From Bacteroidia bacterium (GTDB lineage Bacteria; Bacteroidota; Bacteroidia; B-17B0; Aurantibacillaceae): 64,000 nucleotides of DNA. Below, piece by piece: positions 1-9,816 of the stretch. The DNA is taken from contig JALHRL010000004.1 of assembly GCA_022841465.1 (NCBI GenBank), positions 50,598 through 114,597 of the forward strand, read 5' to 3'. Both the position numbers and the translations under genes were made by a program. Under the pieces are notes generated by a model. That model was not told the origin of the DNA. It saw only the letters and a program-made list of their open reading frames with translations, and made no database searches. Positions within the stretch are counted from its first letter, which is position 1. Each line of letters opens with the position of its first letter.

Positions 1-2306
1 AGTAGTTACAAAATAAAAATCACGCGGATTCTTTGGGTCCCAAGCACCATCTTCAGGTCTGAAAAATGCAGTAACACCTAAATTATTACTCATTGTTTGT
101 AATGATGAACCTGTTATTGCAGATACGTCACCTAAATTAATTAATGAAAAAGTTGTGTTTGCAGCCGGAACACTTGTATTTGTTTCAGCAACTAAACCAG
201 TTACAGCCACACCGTATAAATTACCATTGGTTAAACCTGCTTTATCCACATCGCTACCTGAATTTGTTTTGGTTCCAACATAAAAATAAACTTGTCCTCC
301 ACCTGAATCATCTAAACCAACAACAATTGTTTTATCACTTTTGTATGGGCTAGCAACTTGATTCTCACATGAAAATCTTCCAAGACGAGGCAATTGGTAA
401 CTTGTTCCTGCATTTGTCCCGGTTGCAATATGCGCAAACATTCTGCCCTCAGATCCAATTTCCTCACCGTTTAACAACATACGAGCATTCGTTCCATTCC
501 CGCTTAAATTATTAAAATATGCAGTTTGTTTAGGCATATCAGCAGCACAAAAACGTCCGAATGCAGTTAGTGTAGATGGATTTGAAGCATTATATAATGT
601 GTAACCAGTGCCATTCCATATATTCACATTTTGAATTAAATCTGCACCACTAACAACAGCTAAAGTGTTTTTGTTGATTATCCATTTTGATACAAACGCT
701 CCTGCTTGTCCGTGAGCATGAATTGCACCTGCAGTTGCTTGCATTTCATGATTTAGTAATGCAGTAAATGTAGCATCTCCGTTATCAAACACTCCCATAC
801 CATCGCCTAAACCACATAAAGTATAACCGCCAACAGATTCACCCGCTGTTAAAATAGATGTTACTGTAACGCTTGGAGCTGCAGGTACCATATAAGGAGT
901 AACTGTAGTACTAGGCCCTGTAACAATTGCATTTGCATTTGCGGTTGCGGGATTATAAAATGCTAGTAACTGACCACCTTGTACCATAGGTAATGGTAAT
1001 GTATTATGCACTTGATCATATAACAAAAACCAACCGGTTTTAAGCATACCCTGCATATCAATAATTCCTGATGACTCTTCATCTATCGTTAAAAAATTTG
1101 GGCCGGCAGTTACAAAACGTGCCGGATCTTGATCCATTACTAACGTTAAAACATCTGTATCTACATTATATTGATAAACTTTAGCAGTGTGTGTTTGTCC
1201 ACCTGGATCTTCTTGCAAAAGAATATGTCCATAATTATCAAAAACCATATTATCTAGCATTTTTTGTCCTTCTGTTCCATCTAAAACAGCAGTAATAGTA
1301 CCACCATTTTCAGGCATGTTCACATCATTTAATCTTAATCTCCATAAACGACTAGGACTTGAAAATGAATTAGTAGTTACAAAATAAAAATCTTCAGGGT
1401 GACGAGGATCCCATGCGCCATCTTCAGGGCGGAAAAATGCTGTTACTCCTAAATTATTACTCATTGTTTGTAACGAAGCGCCTGTAATAGCAGAAACATC
1501 TCCCAAGTTAATTAATGAAAAAGTTGTGTTTGGAGCAGGTACACTAGTATTTGTTTCAGCAACTAAACTTGTTACAGCAACACCGTATAATGAACCATTT
1601 GTTAGTCCTGCTCTTTCAACTTCTGTACCTGTATTTGTTTTTGTACCAATATAAAAATAAACTTGTCCACCACCTGAATCATCTAAACCTACAACAACAG
1701 TTTTATTTCCTTTAAATGAACGAGCTACTTGATTTTCACATGAAAATTTTCCTAAGCGAGGTAATTCATAAGAAGTTCCGGAATTAGCTCCACTTGCAAT
1801 ATGTGCAAACATTCTTCCTTCAGCACCACTTTCTTCACCATTCATAAACATTTTTACACTAGATCCAGTTCCTGCAGTAGGATTGTAAAACGCAAAAGTT
1901 GCAGGTAAATCAGCTGCACAAAATCTACCGAATGCAGTTAAAGCAGAAGGGTTAGAAGAGTTGTAGGTTGTATAACCTGAACCATTCCATAAATTTACAT
2001 TTTGAATTAAATCGGCACCACTAACTACTGATAAGTTTGATTTATTAATGATCCATTTAGATATAAATGCACCAACTTGACCATGGGCATGCACAGCACC
2101 TTGTGTACTACCCATTTCATGATTCATTAGCAGGGTAAAAGTACCATCGCCATTATCAAAGGCGCCCATACCATCTCCTAAACCACACATGGTATAACCA
2201 CCAATTGCCTCACCTGCAGTTAAAACAGAAGTAACAGTAGCATTAGAAATTGTAGGGAACATGTAGGGCGTAACTGTTGTGCTTGGTCCGGTTACTACAG
2301 CCGTAG
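1..2306 (-). repeat. In-frame tandem duplication, 1371-bp period
   Basis: Bases 936-2306 (first unit) and 1-935 (second unit, cut by the window edge) encode the same domain. Matching landmarks, for example AGTAGTTAC at 1-9 and 1372-1380 and GTAAC at 920-924 and 2291-2295, all have the same 1371-bp offset. The copies differ mainly by scattered substitutions. Confidence 0.85.
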
Positions 2307-2382
2307 CTGTAATTTGACCAAAACTTTTAAATGCAAAGGTGCTTAACAAAAAGCATCCTGCATAGTGTAAAATTTTTTTCAT
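1..2382 (-). CDS. Secreted PhoX-like (DUF839-type) protein with tandem domain duplication; C-terminus outside the window
   Basis: The reading frame is open from the ATG at 2382 to base 1 (794 codons, no stop), so the C-terminal part is missing. The N-terminus is a Sec signal peptide (basic MKK, hydrophobic stretch, probable cleavage at SFG-Q). The mature part holds the same domain twice, offset by exactly 1371 bp (457 codons) without an indel in the visible overlap. Each copy carries GDGMG.FDNGD, a NHEM motif, AHGQ.GAF.SKWIINK, a VSGADLIQNVN segment and a FFRPEDGAWDP segment. These resemble the alkaline phosphatase PhoX/DUF839 family, in which such NHE-containing strands belong to the beta-propeller metal site; this assignment is from motif memory. 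A T9SS tail is expected beyond the edge but cannot be seen. Family confidence is moderate; export and duplication are clear. Confidence 0.72.
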   Translation of the reverse strand, partial: MKKILHYAGCFLLSTFAFKSFGQITATAVVTGPSTTVTPYMFPTISNATVTSVLTAGEAIGGYTMCGLGDGMGAFDNGDGTFTLLMNHEMGSTQGAVHAHGQVGAFISKWIINKSNLSVVSGADLIQNVNLWNGSGYTTYNSSNPSALTAFGRFCAADLPATFAFYNPTAGTGSSVKMFMNGEESGAEGRMFAHIASGANSGTSYELPRLGKFSCENQVARSFKGNKTVVVGLDDSGGGQVYFYIGTKTNTGTEVERAGLTNGSLYGVAVTSLVAETNTSVPAPNTTFSLINLGDVSAITGASLQTMSNNLGVTAFFRPEDGAWDPRHPEDFYFVTTNSFSSPSRLWRLRLNDVNMPENGGTITAVLDGTEGQKMLDNMVFDNYGHILLQEDPGGQTHTAKVYQYNVDTDVLTLVMDQDPARFVTAGPNFLTIDEESSGIIDMQGMLKTGWFLLYDQVHNTLPLPMVQGGQLLAFYNPATANANAIVTGPSTTVTPYMVPAAPSVTVTSILTAGESVGGYTLCGLGDGMGVFDNGDATFTALLNHEMQATAGAIHAHGQAGAFVSKWIINKNTLAVVSGADLIQNVNIWNGTGYTLYNASNPSTLTAFGRFCAADMPKQTAYFNNLSGNGTNARMLLNGEEIGSEGRMFAHIATGTNAGTSYQLPRLGRFSCENQVASPYKSDKTIVVGLDDSGGGQVYFYVGTKTNSGSDVDKAGLTNGNLYGVAVTGLVAETNTSVPAANTTFSLINLGDVSAITGSSLQTMSNNLGVTAFFRPEDGAWDPKNPRDFYFVTT

Positions 2383-2724
2383 TTTTGGTTAGAGTTGTTT
2401 AATTGTTCGAGACAAAATTACAGGCGAATGAAAGGAATAATGTTATGTTAATTTGATATGTGTATGAAATAAAAAAACAATGTTTGTTGCAAAAAAAGAA
2501 TTAAAACACAAACAGTTTACATACCAGTAACATTACAGCGAAAAATAATTTACATTAGATTCTAAAATAATTTACCAATTTTAAAGCCAAGAAATGTAAA
2601 TTACCGTTGAGGGTGATTAAAAACTCGATAAAACAATAAAAAACACAATTAAGGGAAAGTCACACGAGAATTTAATTTTATTAAATTCATTGTAAACTTT
2701 TTCGGAAAAAAATCTTAAATCACC
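2383..2724. other. Intergenic region, 342 bp
   Basis: AT-rich spacer between the PhoX-like gene and the helicase. Apart from the promoter box near 2413 and the helicase terminator at its right end, I see no ORF, RNA gene or repeat in it. Confidence 0.6.
2413..2420 (-). promoter_or_regulatory. Probable -7 box for the PhoX-like gene
   Basis: Read on the minus strand this is TAATTTTG, matching the Bacteroidota -7 consensus TAnnTTTG. It lies 30 bases before the ATG at 2382. I see no good -33 TTTG at the right spacing, so this is tentative. Confidence 0.4.
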
Positions 2725-2736
2725 TTAAGATTTTTT
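2707..2736 (-). terminator. Intrinsic terminator of the DEAD-box helicase gene
   Basis: Perfect 12-bp inverted repeat (2707-2718 with 2725-2736) around a 6-base loop. On the minus strand it ends in a run of Ts. The TAA stop codon of the helicase is inside the first arm. Confidence 0.75.
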
Positions 2737-3969
2737 ATTTTGATTGTTTGGTTTACTTCGTTTATTAAAATTTTTGTTTTTATTAAAACTTGGTTTACCA
2801 TTTTGTTTTCTTTTCTGCGCTTCAGGATTATACTCCGGTGCTTTTCCAAATTCATCAGGCACAGTTACCTTTTCTACATCTCTACCCATTAAAGCTTCTA
2901 TTTGCGCAAATTTTAATTGATCGCGTTCATTAATAAAGGTAATGGCAACACCGGTTTTTTCTGCGCGGGCAGTTCTTCCAATGCGGTGTATGTAATCTTC
3001 CGGATCGGGCGGTGCATCAAAATTCACCACCAAACTAATTCCGTCTACATCAATACCACGCGATAAAATATCTGTTCCTATTAAAATCCTTAAGTTTCTG
3101 CTTTTAAATTTTCGCATTATTTCTTCGCGTTCGTTTTGATCTAAATCAGAATGAAAAGCGCGTAAAGACGGTTCGTGTTTGATTAAACTTTTTTCTAAGG
3201 CCTTTACCTTTTCTTTAGTAGACGCAAAAATTATAACCGATTTAAAATCTTCATTCTCTAATACTTTTTTTAATATCGGCTCCTTTTGGCTATCATAAAC
3301 TACATACGCTTGTTGTAAAATTCCTTCGGCCGGTTTACTAATAGCTATATTAATACTTTCCGGCTCATGCAAAATTTGATTTGCCAATAACCGCATTTTT
3401 GGAGGCATGGTGGCAGAAAATAAAATGGTTTGTCGCTTTTTTGGTAAATAATTAATTATGTTTTTAATATCATCAAAAAATCCCATGTCTAACATCCTAT
3501 CCGCCTCATCTAAAATCAAATGCTGTAAGTGTGTAAAATCAATACCTCCACTTTGCAAAAGCGCTTTTAATCTTCCTGGTGTTGCCACAATAATATCTGC
3601 CCCGTTTTCTAGAGAGTGCTTTTGTTGTTCCCAGGCAAAACCATCATTGCCTCCGTATATGGCTATTGAACTTACTCCCGAAAAATAACCTAATCCATCA
3701 ATTTGTTGGTCAATTTGCAAAGCTAATTCTCTTGTGGGAGCAATAATTAAGGTGTTTAAATATCGTGTTTCCGATTTTAAAATATGTTCTATTACGGGAA
3801 TTAAAAATGCTGCTGTTTTACCTGTACCCGTTTGGGCGCAAGCCACCAAATCTTTATTACTTAAAATAACGGGTATGGCCTGCTCTTGTATTGGCGTTGG
3901 GCCTTTATACCCCATACTATATAAGCCTTCAAGTAATGTACTGTTGAGTTTAAAGTCTTCGAAGTTCAA
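2725..3969 (-). CDS. DEAD-box ATP-dependent RNA helicase, RhlE-like
   Basis: 414 residues, the usual length for a bacterial DEAD-box helicase. Visible motifs: Q motif (GYKGPTPIQ, about 20-28), motif I AQTGTGKT (45-52), PTRELALQ (about 78-85), motif II DEAD (154-157), motif III SAT and motif VI HRIGRTAR. The last ~40 residues are a basic, Asn/Lys-rich tail of the kind used for non-specific RNA binding. Such enzymes unwind short RNA duplexes in ribosome assembly or mRNA decay and often matter in the cold. The order of motifs and the tail fit the RhlE group best, but the subgroup is inferred. It is transcribed divergently from the ABC exporter operon and ends in its own terminator. Confidence 0.93.
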   Translation of the reverse strand: MNFEDFKLNSTLLEGLYSMGYKGPTPIQEQAIPVILSNKDLVACAQTGTGKTAAFLIPVIEHILKSETRYLNTLIIAPTRELALQIDQQIDGLGYFSGVSSIAIYGGNDGFAWEQQKHSLENGADIIVATPGRLKALLQSGGIDFTHLQHLILDEADRMLDMGFFDDIKNIINYLPKKRQTILFSATMPPKMRLLANQILHEPESINIAISKPAEGILQQAYVVYDSQKEPILKKVLENEDFKSVIIFASTKEKVKALEKSLIKHEPSLRAFHSDLDQNEREEIMRKFKSRNLRILIGTDILSRGIDVDGISLVVNFDAPPDPEDYIHRIGRTARAEKTGVAITFINERDQLKFAQIEALMGRDVEKVTVPDEFGKAPEYNPEAQKRKQNGKPSFNKNKNFNKRSKPNNQNKKS

Positions 3970-4078
3970 TTTTACTAGTTTTTGCTAAGTTACTACTAAA
4001 TATGCTTATATTGCTAAATAGGCAATTTTTATCATGTTTTTTAGTGATAAATATTGCTGTTATCAATAGGTTAATTTA

Positions 4079-4086
4079 TAATTTTG
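4079..4086 (+). promoter_or_regulatory. -7 box of the MacAB-like operon
   Basis: TAATTTTG matches TAnnTTTG, with a TTG at 4054-4056 at -33 spacing (22 bases). It ends only 9 bases before the ATG at 4096, so the leader is a few bases at most. Confidence 0.6.
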
Positions 4087-4095
4087 CAGCTAATC

Positions 4096-5172
4096 ATGAA
4101 TAAATACATTTTCCTATTAAGTACGCTTTTAGTTGCTTGCGGTAAAGAGGTTGAAAAAATAAAACCAAGCACAGAATCAATTACAGAGTCTATTTACGCG
4201 TCAGGTATAATTAAAAGTAAAAACCAATATCAGGCTTATGCCACTGTTAACGGAATTATAGAAAATATTTTTGTAACAGAAGGCGATTTTGTAAAAAGAG
4301 GAGACCCCATTTTATCAATAGCCAACGAAGCCCAACGTTTAAGCAAAGAAAATGCAGAATTAGCAGCCGAATTTGCAAGTTATAATTCTAACCAAGGAAA
4401 ATTAAACGAAGCAAAACTAATGGTTGAATTAGCAAAAAATAAAATGAAAAACGATTCTGCTTTGTTTTTCCGGCAAAAATTACTTTGGAAAGAGAACATT
4501 GGTACTAAAGTTGAATTAGAACAACGTGAATTAATATACCAAAATTCAAAAACCGCCTACTTTTCATCGCAAGTAAAATACGAGGATTTAAAAAGACAGC
4601 TCGACTTTACCTCTGCACAATCTTCTAAAAATTTATTAATTTCCAGCAAAATGGAAAGTGATTTTACTTTAAAAAGTGAAATAGACGGAATTGTTTACAG
4701 TATAAATAAAAAGAAAGGTGAAATTGTTGGTATTCAAACACCATTAGCAGTTATTGGAGATGGAAATAATTATGTTTTAGAATTACAAGTAGATGAATAC
4801 GATATTTTAAAAATAAAAAAAGGGCAAGCTGTAATGGTTTCAATGGATAGCTATAAAGGGCAGGTATTTGAAGCAACGGTAACTAAAATAAATCCTCTAA
4901 TGAATGAACGAAGTAAAACCTTTTTAGTAGAAGCAGAATTTGTAAAAACACCAAAAGTAATGTACCCAAATATAACCTTTGAAGCTAACATTGTTATAAG
5001 TACAAAAAATAATGCTTTATTAATTCCAAGAAACTTTTTATTAAACGATTCTACTATTGTAAAAGCAAATGGTGAAAAAGTAAAAGTTAAAACTGGTTTA
5101 AAAGATTACAAAAAAATTGAAATCATTTCCGGAATTAGTTCTACCGATGAACTTATTAAACCTATTGAATGA
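4096..5172 (+). CDS. Efflux periplasmic adaptor lipoprotein (HlyD/MacA family)
   Basis: About 358 residues from the ATG at 4096. A TTG four codons upstream is also in frame, but the ATG gives a clean lipoprotein signal: MNKY, hydrophobic stretch, lipobox LVAC. The mature protein shows the membrane-fusion layout: a lipoyl-like half (IENIFVTEGDFVKRGDPIL), a long alpha-hairpin rich in Lys/Glu/Ala (about 95-180), the second lipoyl half (IDGIVYSINKKKGEIV), then beta-barrel and membrane-proximal domains. It should link the inner-membrane ABC transporter to an outer-membrane channel, none of which is encoded beside it. Its stop overlaps the permease start by four bases (ATGA), which implies translational coupling. 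Substrate unknown. Confidence 0.88.
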   Translation: MNKYIFLLSTLLVACGKEVEKIKPSTESITESIYASGIIKSKNQYQAYATVNGIIENIFVTEGDFVKRGDPILSIANEAQRLSKENAELAAEFASYNSNQGKLNEAKLMVELAKNKMKNDSALFFRQKLLWKENIGTKVELEQRELIYQNSKTAYFSSQVKYEDLKRQLDFTSAQSSKNLLISSKMESDFTLKSEIDGIVYSINKKKGEIVGIQTPLAVIGDGNNYVLELQVDEYDILKIKKGQAVMVSMDSYKGQVFEATVTKINPLMNERSKTFLVEAEFVKTPKVMYPNITFEANIVISTKNNALLIPRNFLLNDSTIVKANGEKVKVKTGLKDYKKIEIISGISSTDELIKPIE

Positions 5173-6428
5173 AATATAAATTAATACTAGACGTTTCTAA
5201 AGCCTTATTACTTGCCCGTTGGCGGCAAACTATGATAGCGGCTGTAGGGGTGGCATTTAGTATTACCATGTTTATTACTTTATTAAGTTTTATGTCGGGT
5301 TTAAACGATTTACTAGATGGTTTAATTGTAAACAGAACACCTCATGTTAGATTGTATAATGAAATTGAGCCATCTAAAATACAACCACTTACGCAATCAG
5401 AAAAATATAAAAACCATTATAATTTTATTAGCTCCGTTAAACCCAAAAACGAACGCCAGGAAATTTACAATAGTGGTGCCATTATAAAAGCCTTAAAAAA
5501 CGATTCCCGCGTATTGGGTGTAGCTCCAAAAATAACTGCTCAAGTTTTTTACAATGTTGGCGCTGTAGATTTAGCCGGTGTTATAAACGGAATAGATGTG
5601 GAATCAGAAAACAAATTGTTTATGTTTAGCAATTATGTTACAAAGGGAAATTATATTGATTTAAAAAATACTCCAAATAGTATTGTTTTAGGTAAAGGTG
5701 TAGCCGAAAAAATGTTGGCAGAAATAGGCGATATTATTCAAATTACAACCAGTAAAGGAGAAAGAATTCAATTAAAAGTAGTGGGTTATTTTCAATCCGG
5801 ATTAATGGATATTGATAAAGTACACAGCTACGCATCTATATCAACTTCGCAAAAATTAATGGGCGTATCTAACAACTATGTAACCGATATTCAAGTAAAG
5901 TTAAAGGATATACTTTTGGCACCGGAGTTGGCAAAAGAATTTCAAACCATTTATGGTGTAGAAGCGATAGATATTCAAACGGCTAATTCTCAATTCGAAA
6001 CCGGAAGTTCTGTTAGAACCATCATTTCATTTGCAGTTGGCATTACTTTGCTAATTGTTGCCGGCTTTGGAATTTATAACATTTTAAACATGATGATTTA
6101 TGAAAAAATGGATTCTATTGCTATATTAAAAGCAACCGGTTTTTCTGGAAAAGATGTAAATTTCACTTTTATTTCCATTGCCTTAAGCATTGGAATTTTT
6201 GGAGGAATGCTTGGTATGGTATGCGGATTAGGTCTTTCAGCTCTAATAGATACCATTCCATTTAATACTGCAGCCTTGCCCACTATTAAAACCTATCCAA
6301 TAAATTATAATCCTCAGTTTTATTTAATAGCAAGCATATTTTCTTTGGTTACCACTTATTTCGCGGGATTTTTTCCGGCACGTAAAGCAAGTAAAATAGA
6401 TCCTGTTGTTATTATACGAGGGAAATAA
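5169..6428 (+). CDS. ABC transporter permease, MacB/FtsX-type
   Basis: 419 residues. The layout is that of a MacB/LolC-type permease: one N-terminal membrane helix (MIAAVGVAFSITMFITLLSF, about 23-42), a large periplasmic domain (about 50-280), then three C-terminal helices with the FtsX signature region containing IYNILNMMIYEKMDSIAILKA and ending in FPARKASKIDPVVIIRGK. In this family the permease does not carry the solute through the membrane; it transmits ATP-driven motion to the periplasm (mechanotransmission). It is the middle gene of the adaptor-permease-ATPase operon, overlapping the adaptor gene and followed one base later by the ATPase gene. Export substrate could be a drug, peptide or lipoprotein and cannot be told from sequence. 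Confidence 0.88.
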   Translation: MKYKLILDVSKALLLARWRQTMIAAVGVAFSITMFITLLSFMSGLNDLLDGLIVNRTPHVRLYNEIEPSKIQPLTQSEKYKNHYNFISSVKPKNERQEIYNSGAIIKALKNDSRVLGVAPKITAQVFYNVGAVDLAGVINGIDVESENKLFMFSNYVTKGNYIDLKNTPNSIVLGKGVAEKMLAEIGDIIQITTSKGERIQLKVVGYFQSGLMDIDKVHSYASISTSQKLMGVSNNYVTDIQVKLKDILLAPELAKEFQTIYGVEAIDIQTANSQFETGSSVRTIISFAVGITLLIVAGFGIYNILNMMIYEKMDSIAILKATGFSGKDVNFTFISIALSIGIFGGMLGMVCGLGLSALIDTIPFNTAALPTIKTYPINYNPQFYLIASIFSLVTTYFAGFFPARKASKIDPVVIIRGK

Positions 6429-6429
6429 T

Positions 6430-7110
6430 ATGGAAAATAAAATTCTAGAGGCCATAAACATTTCAAAATACTTTCATGACCCAATAACCATGCAAGTACT
6501 AAAAGAGGTAAGTTTTTCTATTCAAAAAGGAGAATTTGTTTCTGTTATTGGAAAATCAGGCTGCGGAAAATCAACTTTACTTTACATACTTTCTACCATG
6601 GATACTGATTTTGAAGGCGATTTAATAATAGATGGAGTTAGCATGAGAAATAAAAAAGAAGAAGAATTAGCCAAAGTGCGAAATGAAAAAATTGGCTTTG
6701 TTTTTCAGTTTCATTATTTATTAAATGAATTTACCGTTTTAAAAAATGTAATGCTTCCGGGTTTAAAATTGGGTAAATACAGTACAAAAGAAGTTGAGCA
6801 CCGCGCTTACGAAAAATTAAAAATATTAGGTATAGAAAGTGAAGCTTTAAAAAAACCAAATCAACTTTCGGGCGGGCAAAAACAACGTGTGGCAATAGCA
6901 CGCGCTTTAATAAACAATCCTGTTTTAATTATGGGCGATGAACCAACGGGTAATTTAGATAAAAAAAATAGTGAAATCGTATTTGGTATTTTTAAAGAAC
7001 TGGCTTCCGAATTTAATCAATCGCTTTTAATTGTCACGCACGATAATGAATTTGCAGAACGTACCAACAGAATTATTGAAATGGAAGACGGAAGAATAAT
7101 TAAAATGTAA
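6430..7110 (+). CDS. ABC transporter ATP-binding protein, LolD/MacB type
   Basis: About 226 residues from the ATG at 6430, one base after the permease stop; an upstream in-frame TTG at 6406 lies inside the permease gene and is less likely. All ABC ATPase motifs are present: Walker [11 protein letters not shown]-loop (FVFQFHYLL), signature [15 protein letters not shown], Walker [13 protein letters not shown], and the H-loop histidine in LIVTHD. The Q-loop sequence and GNLD after Walker B are typical of the LolD/MacB/FtsE clade. It energises the permease encoded just upstream. The stop lies 2 bp from the stop of the convergent surface-protein gene. Confidence 0.92.
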   Translation: MENKILEAINISKYFHDPITMQVLKEVSFSIQKGEFVSVIGKSGCGKSTLLYILSTMDTDFEGDLIIDGVSMRNKKEEELAKVRNEKIGFVFQFHYLLNEFTVLKNVMLPGLKLGKYSTKEVEHRAYEKLKILGIESEALKKPNQLSGGQKQRVAIARALINNPVLIMGDEPTGNLDKKNSEIVFGIFKELASEFNQSLLIVTHDNEFAERTNRIIEMEDGRIIKM

Positions 7111-7112
7111 TG

Positions 7113-9683
7113 CTATTTAATTATGATTTTTTGCGTTTCTCTTTCACCATTACTAAGCAAAGTAACAAAGTATACACCAGCGGCAAATTCTGAACAATTT
7201 ATTTGAATTTGATCATTCGTTACTGAAATTGTTGTAGGCAACACTATTTCACCCAATATATTTCTAACAATTAATTCACTTCCTTCGTTAAAAAAACCAC
7301 TTAAATAAAATTCATTTTTTGCAGGATTAGGATATAATGAAAAAATCATATTGTTCGCTTCGTTAAAATTAACTGTAACCATTGGCGAATAATAAAAGTC
7401 CTTGTTTTTATCGTGTTGTTTTAATCGATAATAAGAAATACCCATGTAAGGCTTTTGATCTATTGTATTATAATTCATAGTTGTATTTGAATTACCACTA
7501 CCGTGACTTTTTATTATACCAACAAACTCAAATGTAACCCCATCCTTTGATTTTTCCACCTCATAATAATCAACATCTTTTTCAGTAGCAGTGCTCCAGT
7601 TAATCCTAACATTTTTACCAGCAGGAACTGCTGTGAATGTTAATAGTGTAATAGGTAATGGATTAATGTTACCGGCTGTTTTAGAACCAAAGGTAAACGG
7701 ACTAAAGGCAGTTAAAGCAGCATTGGTAGTTACACTACCAGCACCTGTTCCTGAACAAGTACCCGCTGCTGTGCCAGGCCGTTCATCCCAAGAAGTACCG
7801 TTCCATCTTGCAATTGTTAAATCTGTACAAGTGGTAATTCCACTTAACGAGGCATCTTCCCAGTATAAAGTAAGATTCGCATTACCTGTTCCTGTTCTAT
7901 CGCATTGCCAATATTCTACTAAACTCACATTGGTTAACGGGGCATTCACCGGCGTGGTGCTAACGTAAGGAGTATTAAAATATTCTGCAGTAAATGTTGA
8001 TGCAGCTGTTATGTTTGAAATACCACAACGTCTCCATCTATTTCCTTTTCCTACCGGAAAAACAAAATCAGCGTTTCCGCTTTTTGACATTGGCCCTGAC
8101 ACAAAACTTGCTGCAGATCCGCTTGCTGATGTAGCAGTACTGCTTAGTGCTAAAATATTTGTATTTGATGTATATACAATTCCTGAATTTAAAACCAGAT
8201 TACCGTCTACATTAACATCTTTCAATAAAATAATACTAGGGTTAACTGAATAAGTATTGTTGATATTGAAATTATACAAATTATAATTACCTGAGCCCGA
8301 TATATATTGATTTTGAATAAAATTAGAAGTACTATTACATCTTATTCTACCCGTATTTCCGGTAATAGTTCCACAATTAGTTATATCAAATCGAGCAGAT
8401 AATCTAAAGGTAGACAATGACAATGTTGCCCCTGATCTTATCCAGATACTTCCTACTTGTACATCTGATTGCAAGGTAGGTTGATTGGTACCGTTATTAA
8501 TTATTACATCTTCCTCATCAATTGGTGCTGACGATCCCAACCAATTTGATGCAGTATTATAATTGGTATTAGTACCACCTACCCAAACTTTTGGTTGTGC
8601 GGATACCGTATAAAATGTCGCCGGTGAATTTTGATTGTTGTATTCGGTTAAAATCCAATCTGCGCTTAATGCTCTATTGGCAACTCTTACTTCATCTAGC
8701 CTCCCTTGAAATCTATTAGCTGTTTCCGGCGAACCGGCGGGCTCTCCACCTATAGAGCAGTTTCCATTATCTGTTCCCCAAGCGTTTACAAAAGTTCCGG
8801 TTGCGGCTTGCACACCATTCACATATATGGTTTTTCTTCCATTGGTTATATCTGCCACCGCAGTTACATAATACCAGGTATTGTTAGCAATTTGATTTGC
8901 TGGGCCATCTAAAATAACAGGGTTTGAACCTCGAGAGAAAAAACGAAGCCTACCTGTTCCACCATCACCTAAACTTAATGCGTAGCCACCATTATCATTT
9001 CTATCATCACAAAAAACGCGTTGACCAGCCTTTGTATTAAGAGTTGTATAAATCCAACCAGACATGGAAAAATTTGTTGTAATATTTGGAAACGTATTTG
9101 AAACTTCTAACCATTGATTTGTTCCGCTTAATGCTCTACCATCATTAATAAACGCAGGCGATTGGTTGGTTGTTGCATTATTGGTTGTGTTGTATCCATT
9201 ACCTGAATTGTCACTAAAATCATTGTTTTGTAAATGCCAAACTCCATGATAATTATTCCAAACAGTATTAACCGATTGATTAGTTATTATTGTAGAATTA
9301 CCATAGTACATATAAATAAACGTTTTTTCTGATGTAGAAAGATTTGGAATTTTTACCCAAGCTGTTATTGCTCCGGTTGTAGAAACATAATATTCAAGTT
9401 GGTGTTCTAGCAAAGTTACACCATCTGCTGCTGTAAAAACAATGTCATAACCATCGGCACTGGTTACATATCCACCACTACTTATAACCCTCAAATCATT
9501 ATCCGAATTTATCTTAATCATCGCCGGAAAATTCACTAAATCAATTGGTCCGGCAACTTGAGCAGGATCGAAAGTGATTCGTTTTCTATAACCATAATTG
9601 CATATAGCAGACTGAGAGAAAGCCTCTGTGGATAAAATCAGAAAACTAAGAACAGCCAGAAGTTTAAATAATTTTCTTTTCAT
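7113..9683 (-). CDS. Large T9SS-exported surface protein with DUF2341 and LamG-like domains
   Basis: 856 residues. A Sec signal peptide (MKRKLFKLLAVLSFLILSTEAFSQ region) precedes a DUF2341 domain (about 25-135; the segment YGYRKRITFD and later FIYMYYGN are typical) and a LamG/concanavalin-like domain (about 140-355, with GVWHL, SMSGWIYT and GRLDEVRVANRAL). A long Ser/Thr/Asn-rich middle follows. The end (about 780-856) is a T9SS type-A sorting domain: SLYPNPAKNEFYLSG, then a beta-rich segment ending in KIIIK. The protein is therefore expected on the cell surface or released; LamG folds often bind sugars or proteins, but no catalytic motif is visible. Convergent with the ABC operon. Confidence 0.85.
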   Translation of the reverse strand: MKRKLFKLLAVLSFLILSTEAFSQSAICNYGYRKRITFDPAQVAGPIDLVNFPAMIKINSDNDLRVISSGGYVTSADGYDIVFTAADGVTLLEHQLEYYVSTTGAITAWVKIPNLSTSEKTFIYMYYGNSTIITNQSVNTVWNNYHGVWHLQNNDFSDNSGNGYNTTNNATTNQSPAFINDGRALSGTNQWLEVSNTFPNITTNFSMSGWIYTTLNTKAGQRVFCDDRNDNGGYALSLGDGGTGRLRFFSRGSNPVILDGPANQIANNTWYYVTAVADITNGRKTIYVNGVQAATGTFVNAWGTDNGNCSIGGEPAGSPETANRFQGRLDEVRVANRALSADWILTEYNNQNSPATFYTVSAQPKVWVGGTNTNYNTASNWLGSSAPIDEEDVIINNGTNQPTLQSDVQVGSIWIRSGATLSLSTFRLSARFDITNCGTITGNTGRIRCNSTSNFIQNQYISGSGNYNLYNFNINNTYSVNPSIILLKDVNVDGNLVLNSGIVYTSNTNILALSSTATSASGSAASFVSGPMSKSGNADFVFPVGKGNRWRRCGISNITAASTFTAEYFNTPYVSTTPVNAPLTNVSLVEYWQCDRTGTGNANLTLYWEDASLSGITTCTDLTIARWNGTSWDERPGTAAGTCSGTGAGSVTTNAALTAFSPFTFGSKTAGNINPLPITLLTFTAVPAGKNVRINWSTATEKDVDYYEVEKSKDGVTFEFVGIIKSHGSGNSNTTMNYNTIDQKPYMGISYYRLKQHDKNKDFYYSPMVTVNFNEANNMIFSLYPNPAKNEFYLSGFFNEGSELIVRNILGEIVLPTTISVTNDQIQINCSEFAAGVYFVTLLSNGERETQKIIIK

Positions 9684-9816
9684 GTTGAAAGTAAAAATAA
9701 GAAAAAAAACAACCTAAAACAATACAAACCAATAATTTATGTATTTAACAATTCAAGATTCAAATTATTGTAATTTATAAAAATTACTGATTCAATTTAA
9801 GTGAATAACCTTGAAA

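Noticed and set aside
144..353. 69-codon plus-strand frame inside the PhoX-like gene
   Set aside because: Antisense to a clearly coding minus-strand gene; no family features.
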